Positions 8,573 to 18,240 of a stretch of 64,000 bases of DNA are shown piece by piece; within the stretch, counting starts at the first letter, position 1; each line of letters starts with the position of its first letter. The stretch is from Paraburkholderia phytofirmans PsJN (GTDB taxonomy: Bacteria > Pseudomonadota > Gammaproteobacteria > Burkholderiales > Burkholderiaceae). The notes under the pieces were generated by a model. The model was given only the letters and a program-made list of their open reading frames with translations, made no database searches and was not told the DNA's origin. The position numbers and the translations under genes are program-made. Location of the stretch: positions 3,286,001-3,350,000 of the forward strand of contig NC_010676.1 in the NCBI RefSeq assembly GCF_000020125.1, written 5' to 3'.

Positions 8573-9637
8573 TTATTGATAGGACATCGTGAACGTCGCG
8601 ATGGCCTTTACCGTTCCTGGAACCAGCGCGCCAGACGCTCGCACGTACTGCGCGGTGAGGGGAATAGTCATGGGGCCGCCCGCTGATCTGCCTGCTAACC
8701 ACTGATTCATATTCCCTGCCGCCGCCGAGTCCGGTCCGTATGCGATGGGAGTGGATCCATTAAGTATCTGCAAGCCGACGCCCGAGGCGGACGAACCCGG
8801 CGCCAAATTCAGCGTGGTTGAACGGTTGGAAACATCCGTCGCATCGGTGAGCGTTACATTGACGTTAGACGACAACGAGCAGTTCAGTTGAAGATTGAAG
8901 GGCGTTGCCCCCGTGGTGGAGTTTGGGTTACTCAGGTTCGCCACAGGGGCCGGGGGCAAGGTCACTGCAACTGAAGACTGCGTGACGCTGCAGGTGGGCG
9001 AGTTAATTTGAGCGTAAATCATGAGATTCGCCAGCGTCAGTATATTTCCGTCAAACGAATCTCGGACATGGTGCCATCCTGCCGCGTTGTAGGACAGCAT
9101 GTCGGTAGCGCTCGTGTCGATTGGACCAGTTACGACAAGTTCGATAAAAACGTACACGTCGTCAGTCTTGCCGGTGTTCTGCCCGGAGTGGTCCAAAGAA
9201 AAGTTTAGGGGTATGGAAGAGAATAAATCCTCGCCGACGAGCGACACCGAAGCGCGAACGCCAAGTCCTGGAATGTTCGTTTCAAAAATGTCGGACAACA
9301 CGTGCCGTGGGTCCATCGTAAAATATTCATTAAAAGAGCTACCGTCGCAGTGCCACGATTGATGTGTGAAAAGCGAATCGTATTTCATGTCTGTTTTGGC
9401 GATGACCGATCCAATCGCCACATTGGTCGGCGCCGCCACGATGCCCCAGTTCACAACACCTTGCGCAGGCGCGAAGCCGTCAACGATTCTGCATGCCGCG
9501 TGGGCGGGAAACGCAATGCCCAGAGCAAGCGAACTTGCGGCAATTGCCACGGCAAGCCGCATCCTATTGCGGCGGCCAAAACAGACGTTGTGCATAGAGC
9601 GTCTCACGCAGCAAACAAAGTTGAACAACGCAGTCAT
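8573..9637 (-). CDS. Fimbrial tip adhesin (two-domain pilin, chaperone-usher system)
   Basis: Up to 354 aa. A signal peptide is visible (MRLAVAIAASSLALGIAFPAHA), placing an alternative start at 9562; the ATG at 9637 has AGG at suitable spacing. After cleavage comes a unique N-terminal domain of roughly 190 residues with several Cys, typical of a receptor-binding lectin domain. A C-terminal pilin domain follows (SPTCSVTQSSVAVTLPPAPV, ending KAIATFTMSYQ). The penultimate Tyr is the usual chaperone-recognition signature. Length, twofold architecture and last position in the operon argue for the tip adhesin. Receptor unknown. Confidence 0.82.
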   Translation of the reverse strand: MTALFNFVCCVRRSMHNVCFGRRNRMRLAVAIAASSLALGIAFPAHAACRIVDGFAPAQGVVNWGIVAAPTNVAIGSVIAKTDMKYDSLFTHQSWHCDGSSFNEYFTMDPRHVLSDIFETNIPGLGVRASVSLVGEDLFSSIPLNFSLDHSGQNTGKTDDVYVFIELVVTGPIDTSATDMLSYNAAGWHHVRDSFDGNILTLANLMIYAQINSPTCSVTQSSVAVTLPPAPVANLSNPNSTTGATPFNLQLNCSLSSNVNVTLTDATDVSNRSTTLNLAPGSSASGVGLQILNGSTPIAYGPDSAAAGNMNQWLAGRSAGGPMTIPLTAQYVRASGALVPGTVKAIATFTMSYQ

Positions 9638-9675
9638 TTTTGAACTACCTGTTGGCCGTTTTCACGAATTGGGTT

Positions 9676-12336
9676 CTAGTGCTCATTTGCGCCAACGAGT
9701 GCGCCTGAATCTATATCGACAGTTTCATTTGCCGGCACGCAATGAGCTTCCACGGACAAGTACGCGTCCTTCGCTGCTTTCTTCGGCAACACATAATCGA
9801 TCTTGCATCGCTCCGCGTCACTCACACCCCACTTGACGAAAAGCGCGCCGCTGTCTTCGAGCCTGCGTGCGAAAATCCGGCTATCCTGCGCGACGACGCC
9901 CACGCCAAGTCCATTTGCATCGACTACATCGGCGCCAAACGGCAACGCCTTATCGCCAAGCAGAGGTGCGCGGATCAACGCCGCGCGTCCGGTCACCGTT
10001 TTGTACCTGATCATCACCACCGATCCGAACCGCGGCACCGCCTGTTCCGAAGTCGATTCGAACTCCACATCGGTCGACGTGCCCTTTGGATCGATATCGA
10101 CCGTATTCATGCCGTACGGCGTCAGATAGGGCACAACGGCATAGCCACGGCGATCGAGCTTCACGCCGGGCGCGCTGCTCACACTCGCCCCTGCCGCGCC
10201 CGGTGCTTCGATAACGCCGAACGTGTCGCTCACCGTCTGCGAGAAGGTCACGCCGCCCGGATGCGCGACGATCGACCCGCTCACACCCGCCGACGCCTGA
10301 TTCGAGCCCGTCCCCGCGCTTGCCGAGCCGGTCAGTTGCGCATAAGGCGCGCGGTACGCCCCGCTCACGCCGGCGTTTCCGGTGCTGCTGCCATGACCGG
10401 TGCTGTAGGTTCCGTAGGCGTTGTACGAGTACTGGCTGCGCTCGCCGAGCGCGCCGCTCACGCTCGTCTGCATGTTCGCGTTGCCGCCGGAGCTCGACAG
10501 ATTGGTCGCCATCAGCGGCGCTTGCTGGCCGCGGCCGAGCGGCAGCGTCGCACCCAGCATGATCTGGTCCGACATCACGCCGTTCGAGGACCGTGTGCGA
10601 CCCGCGGTGATACTGTAGGTGCCAGATTTGAACGCTTTGGTGTATCCCGCCTGATAGAACACGTCGCTGCCGTTGCGATTCCAGTACTGCTGGGCGGATG
10701 CGTTCAGAAAGACCGTGCCATATTTTTTGAAGCTCTGATTGAGGGTGAGCTGAAAGCGGTTGCGCTCGCGATAGACGGAGGCCGGATCGCCGCCGCGCAA
10801 CGCAAGGTCGCGCACGGACGCGGCATCCGACAAATCCATGTAGCCCGCCGTCGAGTATCGGTACGCCGCAATCGCGATGTTCGTGTTGGTCGGATCGATG
10901 AACTTGCTGTAACCCACGCGCAAGCTGGTGCCGCGTGAGGTGCCCTGATTCGGAACCTGGGTCTGGGCACCTGTTACGTCGGCCGAAAAAGCGCCGAACT
11001 TCGTATTCAGCGCCGTGCCCATTTGTGCGGCCACGTAGCCGGTGGAAGCCACACCGCCGCCGTAGAGCGTCACCAGATTGGTCAGTCCGCGTTGCAACGT
11101 GAACTGCGCGAAATTCGGCTTCGTCTCAAGCGTGGAACTGCGGAGTTGACCGGCCGTAACAGAAAAGCGCGTGATGCCAGGCCGCAGCGATTGGGCAACC
11201 GAGGCATAGGCAACGGTAAAATTCTTCTTGCGGCCGTCGGCTTCCGTGACGGTGACATCGAGGTTGCCGCCATAACCCGTCGGATACAGATCATTGATTT
11301 CGAACGCGCCCGGCGAGACGGTGGTCTCATAGATCACCTGACCATTCTGACGCACCGTCACACGCGCATTCGATTCCGCTATGCCGCGCACCACTGGCGC
11401 GTAGCCTCGCAGCGATTCCGGCAACATGCGATCATCGGTGGCGATCTGCGCGCCGCGAAACTGAACGCTGTCGAACACGTCGCCGGTCGTGAAGCCGTCG
11501 CCGACAATCACCTGCGACTTCAGCGCGCCGAGGTCATGCTGAAGGTAAGTCGCGATGTCGTCGAAGTTCGTGCCAGTGCCGGATTGCTGAGTCACCGAGG
11601 ACTGATGCCGGAAGTGCCAACTGCCGAGGTTCACGCCGGCATTCAAACCCAAATAATTCTGGGTCGATTGCACGCCTGATCCACGGCTGTAATAAGTGTT
11701 CGCGTTGTAGCTCACGAACGCCGCGTTCACACCGTCCTGCCACATGTCGGGCGGTACATAGCCGCGCGCCGTATTGCGCATGAACTTCTGCGGCACGCTC
11801 AGCAAAAGCTTCTGCTCCGTGAAGTCGAAGTCCACGGTGGCCGCCGGGATCTTTGCAGCAAGACTGATGCATTCGTCGGGGTCGGGGTCGGCTTCGGCCG
11901 TGCCGGTCGCGACCACTTTTGCGTCATTGCTCGCGGCAAGCTTAGCGAAGTCCACGCCGAGCGTTTCCAGCAATCGGTGTGTCAGGCAAGGACGTGCGCC
12001 GGCCTGCGGGCTCGTCTCCACAAAGCGGACATCCTGACGTGCAACGCGAATGCCATTCACCAGCAGGTCAACCGAATAAACGCCCGGTTTGACCGGGTTG
12101 CCGCGAGCAAAACGCGTCACGTCCACGGCTGCGCCGGAGTCGACTCGCAGAAACATCGAGTCGAATTCCACCGGCACGTCGCCCTCCATCGCTTCTGCCG
12201 CTTGCGCGCTCGTCGGCTGAACGCCGCCCAACACTGCGAATGCGAACATCGCAATGATGGCGACACGCCTGAGCCTGAACGCGCCAGAGCGTTCATCGGT
12301 GCGAGCAGCCGGATAATAACGAAGCGAGCCCTTCAT
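9676..12336 (-). CDS. Fimbrial outer-membrane usher protein (FimD/PapC family)
   Basis: About 886 aa from the ATG at 12336, preceded by CTGGAG. A signal peptide (RRVAIIAMFAFAVLGG to AQAAEA) precedes the periplasmic N-terminal domain (VPVEFDSMFLR), the 24-strand barrel and plug (ESLRGYAPVVRGIAESNARV, then VSPGAFEINDLYPTGYGGN) and C-terminal domains with a Cys pair. The usher forms the outer-membrane pore that polymerises chaperone-bound pilins. An ATG at 12417 is in frame but adds an implausible leader. Full family length with no disruption. The adhesin starts 38 bp downstream. Confidence 0.95.
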   Translation of the reverse strand: MKGSLRYYPAARTDERSGAFRLRRVAIIAMFAFAVLGGVQPTSAQAAEAMEGDVPVEFDSMFLRVDSGAAVDVTRFARGNPVKPGVYSVDLLVNGIRVARQDVRFVETSPQAGARPCLTHRLLETLGVDFAKLAASNDAKVVATGTAEADPDPDECISLAAKIPAATVDFDFTEQKLLLSVPQKFMRNTARGYVPPDMWQDGVNAAFVSYNANTYYSRGSGVQSTQNYLGLNAGVNLGSWHFRHQSSVTQQSGTGTNFDDIATYLQHDLGALKSQVIVGDGFTTGDVFDSVQFRGAQIATDDRMLPESLRGYAPVVRGIAESNARVTVRQNGQVIYETTVSPGAFEINDLYPTGYGGNLDVTVTEADGRKKNFTVAYASVAQSLRPGITRFSVTAGQLRSSTLETKPNFAQFTLQRGLTNLVTLYGGGVASTGYVAAQMGTALNTKFGAFSADVTGAQTQVPNQGTSRGTSLRVGYSKFIDPTNTNIAIAAYRYSTAGYMDLSDAASVRDLALRGGDPASVYRERNRFQLTLNQSFKKYGTVFLNASAQQYWNRNGSDVFYQAGYTKAFKSGTYSITAGRTRSSNGVMSDQIMLGATLPLGRGQQAPLMATNLSSSGGNANMQTSVSGALGERSQYSYNAYGTYSTGHGSSTGNAGVSGAYRAPYAQLTGSASAGTGSNQASAGVSGSIVAHPGGVTFSQTVSDTFGVIEAPGAAGASVSSAPGVKLDRRGYAVVPYLTPYGMNTVDIDPKGTSTDVEFESTSEQAVPRFGSVVMIRYKTVTGRAALIRAPLLGDKALPFGADVVDANGLGVGVVAQDSRIFARRLEDSGALFVKWGVSDAERCKIDYVLPKKAAKDAYLSVEAHCVPANETVDIDSGALVGANEH

Positions 12337-12451
12337 GGTCTTGCTGAACTCCAGAGTCCTATGAACAGGCGTGCGCCGTCCCGCTGCGTTGCCCATGCAA
12401 CGCACGCCGTAAATCAAATGAATGGGGTGTGGGACGGCAGGTTTTTGGCGA

Positions 12452-13195
12452 TTACTCGCCGAGCGGCGCGTCGCCGTTGATTGGACCGCCGTAGTCGCTG
12501 ATCGCGATGTAGCGCACCCTGGCGCCCGCTGCGACGGCGCTCATCTCGTCGATCGGCAAGACCACTGAAGCGCGCGGCGCGACCATGCCGCCCCGCTTGT
12601 TCGTAAAGGAATGACCGGCGCTTTCGACGTCGACCTCGCTAAACGACACGTAGTAAGGCGTCGGGTTCGATACGCTGACCGCCTGCCCTGCTCCGTTCGG
12701 CGACGCTGCAAGTTTCCAGGTCAGTTGCGCGGGTGCATCTTGCGGTTTTCCAGGCAAACTGGCCGGCCGCACGAACACCTTGATACGGGTTCGATAGGCA
12801 AGGCTCAATGTGTTGGCTTGCGGCTCATGATTCGCTTTCGGCGGAATGTCGAGTACATTGAGCCAATAGATCGACTCACGGTCTTGCGGCAGTGGCTCGC
12901 CGGTGTACATGACGCGCAGCGTCTGCGCCTTCATTGCGTTCATGCGGAAAATCGGCGGCGTAATCAGGAATGGGACTTTCACTTCTCCGGGCTTGGCATC
13001 CGCATTGCCGTCGTCCATCCAGACCTGAACCAGCGAAGGTACATGACTGTCATTGTTCAGTTTCGCCGTAACCTCGCGTTGATCGAGCGGATACACGAGA
13101 CGCGTGCCGCCTATCGTCACGCTCGCGGCTGCGCTGCCGGCCAGCAGCATGCCTGCGAAGACAATTCCCATCGCCGTTTTTCTGGGCAGCTTCAT
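12452..13195 (-). CDS. Periplasmic fimbrial chaperone (PapD/FimC family)
   Basis: 247 aa from the ATG at 13195, with GGAAGG 5 nt upstream deciding the start. The signal peptide is MKLPRKTAMGIVFAGMLLAG. The mature protein has the two Ig-like domains of the family: TRLVYPLDQREVTAKLNNDS (N-terminal strands with the conserved Arg region), QTLRVMYTGEPLPQDRES, YWLNVLDIPPK, then YRTRIKVFVRP. It caps pilin subunits by donor-strand complementation and hands them to the usher. It follows the terminator-like hairpin after the pilin gene, so its expression is probably lower than that of pilin. Confidence 0.95.
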   Translation of the reverse strand: MKLPRKTAMGIVFAGMLLAGSAAASVTIGGTRLVYPLDQREVTAKLNNDSHVPSLVQVWMDDGNADAKPGEVKVPFLITPPIFRMNAMKAQTLRVMYTGEPLPQDRESIYWLNVLDIPPKANHEPQANTLSLAYRTRIKVFVRPASLPGKPQDAPAQLTWKLAASPNGAGQAVSVSNPTPYYVSFSEVDVESAGHSFTNKRGGMVAPRASVVLPIDEMSAVAAGARVRYIAISDYGGPINGDAPLGE

Positions 13196-13231
13196 CACCT
13201 TCCGCCTGCTCCTATCGCAAATGAAGAGCAC

Positions 13232-13260
13232 AAAAAAAGGCGCTCGCATTGCGAGCGCCT
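13232..13260 (-). terminator. Intra-operon rho-independent terminator after the major pilin gene
   Basis: A perfect 10-bp stem (AGGCGCTCGC/GCGAGCGCCT, 3-nt loop) is followed on the minus strand by seven T residues. It begins 13 bp after the pilin stop codon and sits before the chaperone gene. Partial read-through would give high pilin and low chaperone/usher/adhesin expression. Confidence 0.88.
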
Positions 13261-13272
13261 CAAACCTTCTGT

Positions 13273-13830
13273 TTACTGATATTGCAGCGTGTATTGAACC
13301 GAAGCGTTGACCGTCCCCGCTACTGCCGCATTCGTCGCGAAGTACTGTGCGTAGTACTGCAAGGTACCGGCGCCAGCGGTCATGACGGCGCCGTCCGTAT
13401 CCAACGTGTTGTTCTGGCTCGTCAAGATGTTGATCGGCTTCATCTGCGAGTTCAGGAGTTGAACCTGAACGTTCTGCGCGGTACCGCCGACGTTCACCAG
13501 ATTGCCGCTCGACTGATCGACATTCGGGCCGTTCTCGAAGCTGGCAATTGCCTTGCTGACGGTGCCGCAGCCCGTCAGTTTCAGTTGCAGATCGGCAGGG
13601 CTCGACGTACCCGCCACCTCACCGGTCGCCGAAAGCGCGGTGATCGAAACCGGCGCCAGCGTGACCGCCAGGTCGGCCGGAGTGCCACTCGCCGCGCCGT
13701 TGATCGAGCAGGTGCTGTCGGTCACGGAGCCGGTGAAACTGATCGTGCCGTCCGCCGCATAAGTGCCGAACGACGCGAGGCCCAACATACTGCTGGTGGC
13801 GATCACGATTGCGGATAACTTTGATTTCAT
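13273..13830 (-). CDS. Major fimbrial subunit (type 1 pilin family)
   Basis: 185 aa from the ATG at 13830, with GAGGA 9 nt upstream; an ATG at 13839 abuts that site and is less likely. Signal peptide: MKSKLSAIVIATSSMLGL to TYAA. The mature pilin has GTISFTGSVTDSTCSINGAA with the conserved first Cys, a second Cys (LTGCGTVS), and ends VQYTLQYQ with a penultimate Tyr. It polymerises into the fimbrial shaft. It is the first gene of the operon and is followed by an attenuating terminator. Confidence 0.93.
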   Translation of the reverse strand: MKSKLSAIVIATSSMLGLASFGTYAADGTISFTGSVTDSTCSINGAASGTPADLAVTLAPVSITALSATGEVAGTSSPADLQLKLTGCGTVSKAIASFENGPNVDQSSGNLVNVGGTAQNVQVQLLNSQMKPINILTSQNNTLDTDGAVMTAGAGTLQYYAQYFATNAAVAGTVNASVQYTLQYQ

Positions 13831-13987
13831 TGCTGCCATTCCTCAGTATCGAAAAGAGTGATTCGACAGCGGCCGGAACTGATTTAAAGACCGCTGACCG
13901 TCTCAAAACTCTGATGTTGCAAGCCATACAAATAAGAAAATTCGCCTAGACACATTGCTACATTCAGAATGGTGGGATCGTAAGGTT

Positions 13988-14010
13988 TCCTAGTAAAAAA
14001 GTACCTAGGA
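13988..14010. promoter_or_regulatory. Interrupted palindrome upstream of the fimbrial operon
   Basis: TCCTAG and CTAGGA are separated by 11 A-rich bases, about 160 bp upstream of the pilin start. It could bind a dimeric regulator of fimbriation. Function is inferred from position only. Confidence 0.3.
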
Positions 14011-14111
14011 CAAATCGCCCCCTTTAGACCCAAAGCGCATAAGCTTGGTCCACGCAATAGAAGGACGTTGCGAATGGTTGGCAGACGCGGCGAACCGCCA
14101 CATCAGACGAC

Positions 14112-14146
14112 AAAAACCCGCCGCATCGTCACCGATGAGGCGGGTT
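14112..14146 (-). terminator. Terminator of the Fae/AKR/ALDH/MFS operon
   Basis: AACCCGCC/GGCGGGTT outer stem with CATCG/CGATG inner stem and a 4-nt loop, followed on the minus strand by a run of T. It begins 26 bp after the MFS stop codon. Confidence 0.85.
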
Positions 14147-14172
14147 CTCTACAGCGTCGGACTGATCCTGCG

Positions 14173-15555
14173 TTACGCGCCGCTAGCTTCGTTCAAAGTC
14201 AAATGCTTCGTTTCCGGCGCCCAGGCGATCGACACCAGCATGCCGATCAGCAGCACCGCCGCGAGCACCATCATCGTGATATGGAAGCCTAAATGCACGA
14301 TGCCGAGCGGCAGCAGAAACGTGCCGACGGCCGATCCAAGCCGGCTGCATGCAATCGCGAGTCCGACACCACACGCGCGCACCTCGGTGGGAAAACACTC
14401 CGGCGGAAACACGCCGACGAGATTCGAGAACGCCGACATGGTCAGCGTGAAAATCCCGAACGCGACGATCATGCCGAGCGTCGCCGATTCCGGCAGCACA
14501 CTCAGCGCGATCAGCGACACGCACGTCACCGCGAACGAGCCGATCAGAAATGTGCGCCGCGCAAGTTTGATCGTCAGCCAGATGCCGATCAACGCGCCGA
14601 GCACGAGAAATCCGTTCAGCAGAAAGTCCGCGCTCGAGTCATTGTTCAAGTGGATCGCTTTCAGAATGGTCGGCAGAAACGTATAAACGGCGAAGTACGG
14701 AATGACGAGACACACGAAGAACGCGCAATTGAAAATCGTGCGGCGAATCAGGTCCGCCTTGAACAGACGCATGAAGCCGCCCGCCGATTGCGCGTGATCG
14801 TCGTGGCCGCCGTCGAGTGTGACGTTCGCACCGAAATGCTTCAGCACGATTGATTTCGCCTCCGCTGTGCGGCCTTTGCCATGCAGCCAGCGCGGCGACT
14901 CCGGCGTACCCATGCGCAGCACGAGAACGATCAACGCCGGCACACCCGCCGACGCCAGCAGCCAGCGCCAAGCATCCGGCGAGGCATCGGCGTACTGCAT
15001 GCCGAGCACATTCGCCACCACGTAGCCGATCGTCCACACCACGCTGAACGAGCCGAGCAACGTGCCGCGATGTTTGCGCGGCGAGAACTCCGCGAGAATC
15101 GCATGGCCCACCGCGAAGTCGCCGCCCATGCCGAAGCCGATCAACACCCGCAGCAAACACAATTCAAGGGGTGAACGCACGTAGAACTGCGCGAACGCAG
15201 CCGCGGTGATGATGATAAAACTCAGCAGGAAAATCTTCTGACGTCCCATGCGATCCGACAGCCAGCCGAAAACCAGGCTGCCGATAAAAATGCCCATCAA
15301 TGCGGAACTGCCGATCATGCCCATCCAGAACGCGTCGAGCGGCATTTGACGATTCAGCGACGCGAGCGCATAGCCGATCGTGCCGAGCGCGAAACCTTCA
15401 GTAAAGTGCGCGCCGAACGTCAACCCGGCGATCTTGACGTGAAAGGCGTTCAGGGGAACGTCGTCGAGAGGAATGGGGCCGTGCGCGGATGCCGCTGCCG
15501 CCGGCAAAGTGGGGGCAAGGCCGAGAGCGGCCACCTGCATATCCTGATTGCTCAC
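14173..15555 (-). CDS. MFS transporter (metabolite:H+ symporter type)
   Basis: 460 aa from a GTG at 15555 with AAGGAG 6 nt upstream; the ATG at 15648 gives an unlikely polar leader. Twelve hydrophobic segments are seen. MFS signature loops are GWLSDRMGRQKIF between helices 2 and 3, and GFGMGGDFAVGHAILAEFSP, RKHRGTLLGS and ECFPTEVRACGVGLA, as in the sugar-porter/aromatic-acid branches. It probably imports the carbon source handled by the upstream aldehyde dehydrogenase, aldo-keto reductase and Fae genes, 121 bp after the dehydrogenase stop. The substrate is not evident. Confidence 0.88.
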   Translation of the reverse strand: MSNQDMQVAALGLAPTLPAAAASAHGPIPLDDVPLNAFHVKIAGLTFGAHFTEGFALGTIGYALASLNRQMPLDAFWMGMIGSSALMGIFIGSLVFGWLSDRMGRQKIFLLSFIIITAAAFAQFYVRSPLELCLLRVLIGFGMGGDFAVGHAILAEFSPRKHRGTLLGSFSVVWTIGYVVANVLGMQYADASPDAWRWLLASAGVPALIVLVLRMGTPESPRWLHGKGRTAEAKSIVLKHFGANVTLDGGHDDHAQSAGGFMRLFKADLIRRTIFNCAFFVCLVIPYFAVYTFLPTILKAIHLNNDSSADFLLNGFLVLGALIGIWLTIKLARRTFLIGSFAVTCVSLIALSVLPESATLGMIVAFGIFTLTMSAFSNLVGVFPPECFPTEVRACGVGLAIACSRLGSAVGTFLLPLGIVHLGFHITMMVLAAVLLIGMLVSIAWAPETKHLTLNEASGA

Positions 15556-15676
15556 GCTGTCTCCTTCGTTAGTATGGATCGCCGGGCGCGGCCGGCGTGT
15601 CGCCGGGCGCCCGATTGCGTCGTCCGCCCGTGCGTCACGCATCTGCATGACGTATGGCGGACGCGCGGTGTGAAGA

Positions 15677-17116
15677 TCAGCGTCCGAGGCCGCCCATCAT
15701 CATGTACTTCAGTTCGGTGTATTCATCGAGCCCGTACTTCGAGCCTTCGCGGCCGAGTCCCGACTGCTTGACGCCGCCGAACGGCGCAACCTCCGTGGAC
15801 ACGATCCCTTCGTTGATGCCGACCATGCCGCTCTCCAGCGCTTCGCCGACGCGCCATGCGCGCGCCAGGTCGCGCGTGTAGAAATACGCCGACAAGCCGA
15901 AAGGTGTGTCGTTGGCCGCTTCGATCGCTTCCGCTTCGGTCTTGAAGCGGAAGCACGCAGCGACTGGTCCGAAGGTTTCTTCCCCGGCGATCAGCATCGA
16001 GTTGTCGGCGTCGGCCAGAACAGTCGGCTCGTAGAAAGTGCCGCCGAGCGTGTGCGGCTTGCCGCCGGTCAAGATCTTCGCGCCTTTTTGCAATGCGTCG
16101 GCCACGTGGGTTTCGACCTTCTTCAGCGCAGCCTGGTTGATCAATGGACCTTGTTCGACTTCGCCTTGCAACGCATTGCCGACGCGCATCTTACGCACCG
16201 CTTGCGTCAGTGCGGACGTGAACGCGTCGTAGATGCCGTCCTGCACGTAGAAGCGGTTGACGCACACACACGTCTGCCCGGTGTTGCGGAATTTCGAAGC
16301 CATCGCGCCTTGCACGGCGGCATCGAGGTCCGCGTCGTCGAAGACGATGAAAGGCGCGTTGCCGCCGAGTTCGAGCGACAACTTCTTCAGCGTGTCCGCC
16401 GACTGCTTCGCCAGCAGTTTGCCGACGCGCGTCGATCCAGTGAACGACAGTTTGCGCACCACGTCGGATTCCGTGAGCGCGCCGCCGATCGCCACGGCAT
16501 CGCCGGAAACGATGTTGAACACGCCGGGCGGGATGCCCGCTTTCGCGGCCAGCACCGCCAAAGCAAACGCGGACAACGGCGTTTCTTCCGATGGCTTCAG
16601 CACCATCGTGCAACCAGCTGCGAGCGCCGGACCGGCCTTGCGCGTGATCATGGCAAGCGGGAAATTCCACGGTGTGATCGCCGCGACCACGCCGACCGGT
16701 TCGCGCGTCACGATAATCTTCGCGTTCGGATTCGGGCTCGGGATGACGTCGCCGTATGCCCGCTTCGCTTCCTCCGCGAACCATTCGAAGAAGCTCGCCG
16801 CATAGCCCACTTCGCCGCGCGCTTCGGCAAGCGGCTTGCCTTGCTCGAGCGTCAGCAGTTCGGCGAGCGCGTCGCGATTCTCCAGCATCAATTCGCCCCA
16901 GCGTTTGACGCGGGCGCTGCGTTCTTTCGCGGTCAGTGCACGCCATGCGGGAAACGCGCGCTCGGCCGCCGCGATAGCCTGCGCCGTTTCCGCCGCGCCA
17001 CCTTTGGCCACGTGCGCGACGACCTCACCGGTCGCGGGGTTCAAAACGGCATACGTGTCGGCGCCTTCGTACCACTCGCCGCCAATGAAATGTCCGGTAC
17101 GGAGAAATTCGTTCAT
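15677..17116 (-). CDS. NAD(P)-dependent aldehyde dehydrogenase, succinate-semialdehyde dehydrogenase (GabD)-like
   Basis: 479 aa from the ATG at 17116, whose ATGA overlaps the stop of the upstream aldo-keto reductase (translational coupling). The cofactor fold and active site are intact: PWNFPLAMITRKAGPALAAG, FTGSTRVGKLL, LSLELGGNAPFIVFDDAD with the general-base Glu, and FRNTGQTCVCVNRFYV with the catalytic Cys. The C terminus PFGGVKQSGLGREGS is close to GabD-type enzymes. It oxidises an aldehyde to its acid. Succinate semialdehyde is the best guess by family, but the Fae-containing operon makes another aldehyde possible. Confidence 0.88.
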   Translation of the reverse strand: MNEFLRTGHFIGGEWYEGADTYAVLNPATGEVVAHVAKGGAAETAQAIAAAERAFPAWRALTAKERSARVKRWGELMLENRDALAELLTLEQGKPLAEARGEVGYAASFFEWFAEEAKRAYGDVIPSPNPNAKIIVTREPVGVVAAITPWNFPLAMITRKAGPALAAGCTMVLKPSEETPLSAFALAVLAAKAGIPPGVFNIVSGDAVAIGGALTESDVVRKLSFTGSTRVGKLLAKQSADTLKKLSLELGGNAPFIVFDDADLDAAVQGAMASKFRNTGQTCVCVNRFYVQDGIYDAFTSALTQAVRKMRVGNALQGEVEQGPLINQAALKKVETHVADALQKGAKILTGGKPHTLGGTFYEPTVLADADNSMLIAGEETFGPVAACFRFKTEAEAIEAANDTPFGLSAYFYTRDLARAWRVGEALESGMVGINEGIVSTEVAPFGGVKQSGLGREGSKYGLDEYTELKYMMMGGLGR

Positions 17117-18150
17117 GCGGCCTTCTCCAGTGTTTCGACGAACATGCCTTGCGCCAGGCGCGGCTCGCGCGCTATGCGTTTGCCTGCGGTGTAGTCGTTG
17201 ATCAGATCGCACGGCGTGTAGTTGCGTTCGAGCTCGAACAGTTCATCGGCTGAGAGCGTCGTGCCGAGCGCGGCGAGCGCGCTGTCGAACTGCGCCGGCG
17301 TATCCGCGCCGACCAGCATGCTCGCCACACCGCCGTGGTTCAGCACCCACGCTTGCGCGATCTGCGCAGCGGAAACGCCACGCCGCGCGGCCACGCGCGC
17401 CACCGACGCGGCAATTTCACGCGAAGCCACATCGCCATACATTTGCGCGGTGAAGAAGTCAGTCTGATTGCGCGTCGAATGTGGGTCGCACGTCAACAGC
17501 CCGCGCGCCAGCGGACTGAACACGGACACGCCGACGCCCTGATCCTGGCAATACGGAATCATTTCGCGCTCTTCCTCGCGGTAGGCCAGGTTCAACTGCA
17601 GTTGCATATTGATCGGCTTGTGCCAGCCGTTGCGCTCGCAGACCTGCATGATCTTGGCGAACTGCCACGTGTACATGGTCGACACGCCGATATAGCGCGC
17701 TTTGCCGGCGCGCACGATATCGTCGAGCGCACCCATGGTCTCTTCGACGGGCGTATTCACGTCGAAGAAATGCAGCATGTAGATGTCGACGTAATCCATG
17801 CCGAGGCGCGAGAGCGAGCCGTCGATGCCGTCCATGATGTGCTTGCGCGAGTGGCCGCCGGCGTTCTGATACGCGCCCATGTCATAGCCGACCTTGGTGG
17901 CCACGACCATTTCCTCGCGACGCGTGAGACGCTTCAGAACGCGCCCCACCACTTCTTCACCCACACCGGTCGAATAGAAGTCGGCGAGGTCGATGAAGTT
18001 GACGCCCGCTTCGAGCGCATGACGAACGATCGGCTCGCTTTGCGCCTCGTCGAAAATCCACGGCTTCCATTGCGGCGTGCCCATGTTCATCGTGCCGAGG
18101 CACAGACGCGAAACCTTCAGACCGGATTGGCCGAGGCGAATGTATTCCAT
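17113..18150 (-). CDS. Aldo/keto reductase
   Basis: 345 aa. A TIM-barrel oxidoreductase using NADPH. Catalytic residues are visible: Asp and Tyr in FIDLADFYSTGVGEE, Lys in VATKVGYDMG and His in YMLHFFDVNTP. The C-terminal cofactor-binding part ends SMLVGADTPAQFDSAL. It is YajO-like in arrangement. It lies 90 bp after the Fae gene and overlaps the aldehyde dehydrogenase start by 4 bp. Together they suggest conversion of an aldehyde or alcohol intermediate; the substrate is unknown. Confidence 0.9.
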   Translation of the reverse strand: MEYIRLGQSGLKVSRLCLGTMNMGTPQWKPWIFDEAQSEPIVRHALEAGVNFIDLADFYSTGVGEEVVGRVLKRLTRREEMVVATKVGYDMGAYQNAGGHSRKHIMDGIDGSLSRLGMDYVDIYMLHFFDVNTPVEETMGALDDIVRAGKARYIGVSTMYTWQFAKIMQVCERNGWHKPINMQLQLNLAYREEEREMIPYCQDQGVGVSVFSPLARGLLTCDPHSTRNQTDFFTAQMYGDVASREIAASVARVAARRGVSAAQIAQAWVLNHGGVASMLVGADTPAQFDSALAALGTTLSADELFELERNYTPCDLINDYTAGKRIAREPRLAQGMFVETLEKAA

Positions 18151-18240
18151 AGTGCGTGTCTCCTTCCAGATCGCATCAAGCGGCGCGGACGGTTAGTTGC
18201 GCGTTGCTGAGGACGCACGACCGAACCGCGCCGCATGCCA

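Larger units (their letters stand above)
13831..14172. other. Upstream region of the fimbrial operon
   Basis: 342 bp, lower in GC than its surroundings. It holds the pilin promoter region, the interrupted dyad at 13988-14010 and, at its far end, the terminator of the neighbouring MFS gene. No gene seen. Confidence 0.5.
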
